Shown here one piece after another: positions 5,223 through 8,668 of a stretch of DNA of 8,668 nucleotides. The DNA comes from a bacterium UBP6_UBA1196 (lineage in GTDB: Bacteria; UBP6; UBA1177), in NCBI GenBank assembly GCA_002310035.1, contig DBYC01000078.1, positions 1 through 8,668 of the forward strand, given 5' to 3'. Under the pieces are notes generated by a model. It did no database searches and was not told where the DNA came from. It worked only from the letters and a program-made list of their open reading frames with translations. Both the position numbers and the translations under genes were made by a program. The stretch's first letter is position 1, and each line of letters opens with the position of its first letter.

Positions 5223-7472
5223 ATGGCGGAAAAGGATAATATGTCGCTTCCGTTTTCCTACGAGGTGGCAAAAATTTTCAGTATGGCGATCGACGATGCG
5301 ACCGAAAATCACGACGAGTTCATAACTCCGGAGCATCTTCTGTTCCAGCTGCTTTTTAACCGTAAAGTTGTTGAAATTCTTGAACATTTAGATGCTGATG
5401 TCGCCGGAATGAGACAGAATCTCCGCGACTATCTGGAAAAATATGTCCCGAAAACCGCGAAGAAAAACAATTCCGCGATTCCGTCGGAATACCTCAACAT
5501 GTGCCTTCTTGATGCGGCGAACAACGTTTTCAGTTCGCAGAGGACGCGGGTCGAAATCCCCGATCTGATGGTCGCGATCTACGATCTGGGAGACAAATCG
5601 TTTTCGTCGAATCTGCTCAAGGCGAGCAAAATCACGAGGCTCGATCTTCTGAGTGCCGTTTCACACGGCGGCTGGCAGAATGAAACTTCCGGAACGCCTG
5701 AAAACGGCCAAGCAGAGCCCGGAAACGAGGAAAAACAGCCTTCCGTGCTTGAATTCTGCACGACGGATCTCACGGAAAAGGCGAAAAACGGCGAGCTTGA
5801 CCCTGTCATCGGCAGGGAAGACGTTATAAACCGCACGATCCAGATCCTTCTGCGCCGCAAAAAGTGCAATCCTGTTCATGTCGGAATGCCCGGTGTCGGG
5901 AAAACAGCGATAACGGAAGGCCTTGCTCAGAAAATTGCCGCCGATGATGTCCCGAAGCAGCTTCAGGGTTACAGGATCCTCGCACTCAATCTCTCGCAGA
6001 TCATCTCCGAATGCCGTTTCATGGGAGATCTGGAAAGAGTTATGAACAAATTTTCCGAAGCTCTGAAAAAAGAAGAGAAAGTTATTGTTTTTATTGATGA
6101 AATTCACAATCTTGTCGGAGCCGGAAGTGCCGGGAGCTCGTCAATGGACGCTTCAAACATCCTGAAACCGCTTCTGAGTGACGGAAAAATCAAATTCATC
6201 GGCGCCACGACCGATTCGGAATACAGAAAGTTTTTCGAAAAGGACGCCGCCCTTTCAAGAAGATTCCAGAAGATAAACGTCGCCGAGCCTTCGAAAGACG
6301 AATGTTTCAGGATTTTGAAAAGTATCGCAAAAACTTACGAATCATTCCACAAGGTCAGATACAGCGACGAGGCTCTGCGCGCTGCGGTCGATCTTTCCGC
6401 CCTTTACATTCCCGACAGATTCCTTCCAGACAAGGCGATCGACATGATCGACGAGGCTGGCGCGGCGGCGAATATGGGCGATAAAAAAACACGTCTCATA
6501 AAACCTGAAAATATCGAAAAAGTAATCGCTTTTTTCACCGGAAAATCGGAAACAGGGATCCGCACCGACAGCCTGAAACGGCTTGAAGGGCTTGAAAAAT
6601 CGCTGCTTTCCGAAATTTACGGGCAGAACGAGGCGATAAGCGGGATCGTCAGGGCGATCAAGAAAAGTTACGCCGGCTTCAAAAATGCCGAAAAACCGGT
6701 CGCCTCGTTCCTTTTCGTCGGTTCGACAGGCGTCGGGAAAACCGAGCTTGCACGCGTTCTCGCCGATAAAATGGAGATGCCGCTTATCCGCTTCGACATG
6801 AGCGAATACCAGGAAAAGCACACTGTTTCGAAACTTTTCGGCGCGCCTCCAGGATATGTCGGCTACGAGGAAGGCGGACTTCTCACCGAAGCTATCAGAA
6901 AGCAGCCTACTTCAGTCCTTCTGCTTGACGAAATCGAAAAAGCTCATCAGGATATCTACAACTCGCTTCTCCAGATCATGGACTATGCGACTCTGACTGA
7001 CAGCGCAGGAAGAAAGGCAAGTTTTAAAAATGTAATAATTATAATGACTTCTAATGCCGGGAACCGTGAATTTTCAAAAAAGATGAGCGGATTCGGAACA
7101 CATTCCGAAAACACTTCGGCATTCAAAGAGGCGGTCAAAAACACATTTATGCCGGAATTTCTGAACAGGCTTGATCACATTGTTTACTTCTCGCGGATCA
7201 CGCCTGAAATCGCGGAAAAAATCGTCCGCAAGAATGTGTCGGCGCTTGCTTTGCGGTTGTCTGCAAAGAATATCACGCTCAAAATTTCCGATTCCGCTGC
7301 CTCATATCTTGCTGGGATCAGCTTCTCAAAAGAGTTCGGAGCTCGTGAAATCGCTAGGGTCGTCGACAAGGAACTTGAAAAAGTGCTTCTTGACGAAATT
7401 CTTTTCGGCAGATTCAGAAAAGGCGGCAATATTCTTGTCGATATAAGGGACGGAAGACTTGCGGCTTTGTGA
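5223..7472 (+). CDS. clpA: ATP-dependent Clp protease ATPase subunit ClpA
   Basis: 749-aa Hsp100 unfoldase, close to E. coli ClpA (758 aa). The double Clp N-domain covers about residues 1-150, followed by an acidic Gly/Pro linker and AAA modules D1 and D2. D1 has Walker A GMPGVGKT (221-228), Walker B with D292/E293, pore loop RFMG (265-268) and arginine fingers R346/R347. D2 has Walker A GSTGVGKT (500-507), Walker B with D569/E570, and pore loop GYVG (544-547). No coiled-coil M domain lies between them, which separates it from ClpB and ClpC. The ClpP-docking loop reads KMSGFG at 620-625, with Ser where Ile, Leu or Val is usual. The start is ATG with GGAG five bases upstream, inside the end of clpS, so the two genes are translationally coupled. 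No clpP is in the window. Confidence 0.97.
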   Translation: MAEKDNMSLPFSYEVAKIFSMAIDDATENHDEFITPEHLLFQLLFNRKVVEILEHLDADVAGMRQNLRDYLEKYVPKTAKKNNSAIPSEYLNMCLLDAANNVFSSQRTRVEIPDLMVAIYDLGDKSFSSNLLKASKITRLDLLSAVSHGGWQNETSGTPENGQAEPGNEEKQPSVLEFCTTDLTEKAKNGELDPVIGREDVINRTIQILLRRKKCNPVHVGMPGVGKTAITEGLAQKIAADDVPKQLQGYRILALNLSQIISECRFMGDLERVMNKFSEALKKEEKVIVFIDEIHNLVGAGSAGSSSMDASNILKPLLSDGKIKFIGATTDSEYRKFFEKDAALSRRFQKINVAEPSKDECFRILKSIAKTYESFHKVRYSDEALRAAVDLSALYIPDRFLPDKAIDMIDEAGAAANMGDKKTRLIKPENIEKVIAFFTGKSETGIRTDSLKRLEGLEKSLLSEIYGQNEAISGIVRAIKKSYAGFKNAEKPVASFLFVGSTGVGKTELARVLADKMEMPLIRFDMSEYQEKHTVSKLFGAPPGYVGYEEGGLLTEAIRKQPTSVLLLDEIEKAHQDIYNSLLQIMDYATLTDSAGRKASFKNVIIIMTSNAGNREFSKKMSGFGTHSENTSAFKEAVKNTFMPEFLNRLDHIVYFSRITPEIAEKIVRKNVSALALRLSAKNITLKISDSAASYLAGISFSKEFGAREIARVVDKELEKVLLDEILFGRFRKGGNILVDIRDGRLAAL

Positions 7473-7497
7473 ACGGAAACAGGCTGACTGTCAAAAC

Positions 7498-7525
7498 TTG
7501 AAAAAAATCGGGCGATGACTAAACT
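7498..7525 (+). promoter_or_regulatory. Candidate promoter for pyrH-frr
   Basis: TTGAAA (7498-7503), a 16-base spacer and TAAACT (7520-7525). The -35 matches 5 of 6 consensus bases and the -10 matches 4 of 6. Transcription would start near 7532, about 19 bases before the pyrH ATG. It overlaps the inverted repeat at 7501-7539; if this promoter is used, the left arm of that repeat would not be transcribed. Confidence 0.4.
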
Positions 7526-7539
7526 TTCATGATTTTTTT
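7501..7539. repeat. 9-bp inverted repeat ending at the pyrH Shine-Dalgarno
   Basis: AAAAAAATC (7501-7509) and GATTTTTTT (7531-7539) are perfectly complementary. Inside, ATGA (7515-7518) pairs with TCAT (7527-7530), giving a stacked 13-bp structure with a 5-base bulge and an 8-base loop. The right arm ends directly before AGGAGG at 7540. In a read-through clpA transcript it could act as a weak terminator or alter pyrH initiation. It is mostly A:T, so its stability is limited. Confidence 0.45.
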
Positions 7540-7553
7540 AGGAGGTGACGATG
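7540..7553 (+). promoter_or_regulatory. Ribosome binding site fixing the pyrH start
   Basis: AGGAGGTGA at 7540-7548 is a near-perfect anti-Shine-Dalgarno complement, with ATG at 7551. An in-frame GTG at 7545 lies inside this element and is therefore not the start. Confidence 0.85.
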
Positions 7554-8261
7554 CTATACAAAAGAATATTGCTCAAAGTGAGCGGCGAAGCAATGCTTTC
7601 ACATGACGGAAAACCGATCGACCAGAATTTTCTTTCCTACCTTTCGAACGAGATAAAACCTGTTGTCGAATCTGGCGTTCAGGTCGCGATCGTTGTCGGC
7701 GGCGGCAACATTTTCAGAGGACTTACGGCAAATGCCGAAACAGGTCTCGACCGCGTCACTGGCGACCATATGGGAATGCTCGGAACCGTTATCAACGCTC
7801 TTGCCCTGAAAGCTGCTTTCGAAGCGCACGGAATGCCTTCGCGGGCAATGACGGCAATCGAAATCAACAAAGTCGCCGAGCCTTTTATCCGCGGGAAAGC
7901 GATAAAACATCTTGAGCAGGGAAAAATCGTGATTTTCGGCGCCGGAACAGGCAATCCGTTTTTCACGACCGACACCGCTGCTGCTCTGAGAGCGGCTGAA
8001 ATCGGTGCAGATCTGCTTGTCAAGGCGACAAAAGTCGACGGTTTATACGACAAAGATCCGAAAAAATTTGCGGATGCTGTATTTATCAAAAAGACCACAT
8101 ATCAGGATGCGATAGCGAGAAAACTCAAAGTCATGGATATGACGGCGATTTCACTCTGCGAAGAGAACAAGTTGCCGGTAAAAATCATAAATATTTTTAA
8201 AAAAGGCAATATTTTCAAAGCATTGAATAGTGATGAAATCGGTAGTTTAGTTACATATTAG
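7551..8261 (+). CDS. pyrH: UMP kinase
   Basis: 236-aa cytoplasmic enzyme of the amino acid kinase fold that converts UMP and ATP to UDP and ADP, an essential step in pyrimidine nucleotide synthesis. Visible signatures are KRILLKVSGEAM at the N-terminus, the glycine-rich GGGNIFRG (50-57), GDHMGMLGTVIN with D72 (compare D77 of E. coli), GTGNPFFTTDTAA for the UMP site, and ATKVDGLYDKDP. It is full length. Bacterial enzymes of this type are hexamers, usually activated by GTP and inhibited by UTP; that is family knowledge. It lies 78 bp after clpA with its own candidate promoter and 9 bp before frr, the usual pyrH-frr pairing. The rpsB-tsf genes that often precede pyrH are absent here. Confidence 0.97.
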   Translation: MLYKRILLKVSGEAMLSHDGKPIDQNFLSYLSNEIKPVVESGVQVAIVVGGGNIFRGLTANAETGLDRVTGDHMGMLGTVINALALKAAFEAHGMPSRAMTAIEINKVAEPFIRGKAIKHLEQGKIVIFGAGTGNPFFTTDTAAALRAAEIGADLLVKATKVDGLYDKDPKKFADAVFIKKTTYQDAIARKLKVMDMTAISLCEENKLPVKIINIFKKGNIFKALNSDEIGSLVTY

Positions 8262-8270
8262 GAGAGAAAA

Positions 8271-8668
8271 ATGTTTGAACAGAAAGCTTTTTTTGACACT
8301 TTGAAGTCAAATTACGACAAGTCGATCGATTCCTACAAAAACGAAATCGGGCAGTACAGAACGGGAAAAGCTTCCCCGAAACTGCTTGACAGCATTTTTG
8401 TTGATTACTACGGAACAAAAACTCCGCTCAACCAGATGGCTTCGGTCACGACTCCCGACGCAAGACTCATCGTCGTCCAGCCTTATGACCGCTCGGCTTT
8501 GAACAAAATCGAAACGGCTATCAGAAACGCGAACATCGGCTTCAACCCGAGCAATGACGGCATCGTCGTAAAAGTTCCGGTTCCCGCTCTCACGCAGGAA
8601 AGAAGAAAAGAGCTCGTAAAACAGCTGAGCCAGCTTTCGGAGAAGTTCAAAGTCAGCCTGAGAAACAT
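8271..8668 (+). CDS. frr: Ribosome recycling factor, 3' part cut by window edge
   Basis: First 132 codons of an approximately 185-aa factor that, with EF-G, splits the post-termination ribosome. The N-terminal helix FFDTLKSNYDKSIDSYKNEI leads into YRTGKASPKLLD and YYGTKTPLNQMASVTTPDAR, then the domain II strands (LIVVQPYDRSAL, VKVPVPALT), and re-enters domain I at QERRKELVKQL; R131 fits the conserved arginine of the tRNA-mimic helix bundle. ATG 8271 has AGGAG six bases upstream, overlapping the pyrH stop codon. Co-transcription with pyrH is very likely. Confidence 0.96.
   Translation, partial: MFEQKAFFDTLKSNYDKSIDSYKNEIGQYRTGKASPKLLDSIFVDYYGTKTPLNQMASVTTPDARLIVVQPYDRSALNKIETAIRNANIGFNPSNDGIVVKVPVPALTQERRKELVKQLSQLSEKFKVSLRN

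Noticed and set aside
6342..6821. 159-codon minus-strand frame inside clpA
   Set aside because: It is antisense to the D1/D2 junction of ClpA, whose plus-strand protein is strongly conserved.
7485..7493. TGAC-T-GTCA palindrome upstream of the pyrH promoter candidate
   Set aside because: A 4-bp half-site is too short to distinguish from chance.
7515..7532. Five-codon ATG-to-TGA mini reading frame (MTKLS) before pyrH
   Set aside because: It has no Shine-Dalgarno sequence and falls in the loop of the inverted repeat; such short frames are expected by chance and it lacks leader-peptide features such as a run of one amino acid.

Overview
The window holds eight protein-coding genes on about 8.7 kb at moderate GC. 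It looks like chromosomal sequence from a Gram-negative, diderm bacterium. The reasons are a lipoprotein with a clear lipobox, an exported START-domain protein, the ClpS-ClpA pair, and strong GGAGG-type ribosome binding sites. The Asp/Thr/Pro-rich, cysteine-rich lipoprotein ending in a DUF1566-like domain resembles a class I associate with uncultured delta-proteobacterial/myxococcal or similar gut and sediment lineages. That taxonomic guess is weak. I see no rRNA, tRNA, CRISPR array, transposase, integrase or phage gene.

Layout. The minus strand carries the 5' 437 codons of metG (methionyl-tRNA synthetase), which starts at a TTG and runs off the left edge. A 219-bp AT-rich divergent intergenic region follows, with a candidate promoter for each side and two short inverted repeats. 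Everything else is on the plus strand: a 379-aa repeat-bearing lipoprotein, an M18-family aminopeptidase, a small exported START-domain protein, clpS, clpA, pyrH and the first 132 codons of frr.

How the genes work together. Three themes are visible. MetRS, UMP kinase and ribosome recycling factor are translation and nucleotide housekeeping genes. ClpS and ClpA, separated by 2 bp, form the adaptor and unfoldase of the bacterial N-degron pathway. The M18 aminopeptidase upstream could trim the peptides that Clp proteolysis releases, but that link rests only on gene proximity. The START protein sits 9 bp after the aminopeptidase gene and is probably co-transcribed with it, although it is predicted to be exported. 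The lipoprotein looks like an accessory surface gene inserted between housekeeping genes.

I did not find a clearly new biological system. The points most worth checking are the altered ClpP-docking loop of ClpA (Ser-Gly-Phe where Ile/Leu/Val-Gly-Phe/Leu is usual), an in-frame 42-bp repeat array in the lipoprotein gene, an exported START protein in a proteolysis neighbourhood, and two stem-loops that end exactly at a Shine-Dalgarno sequence.
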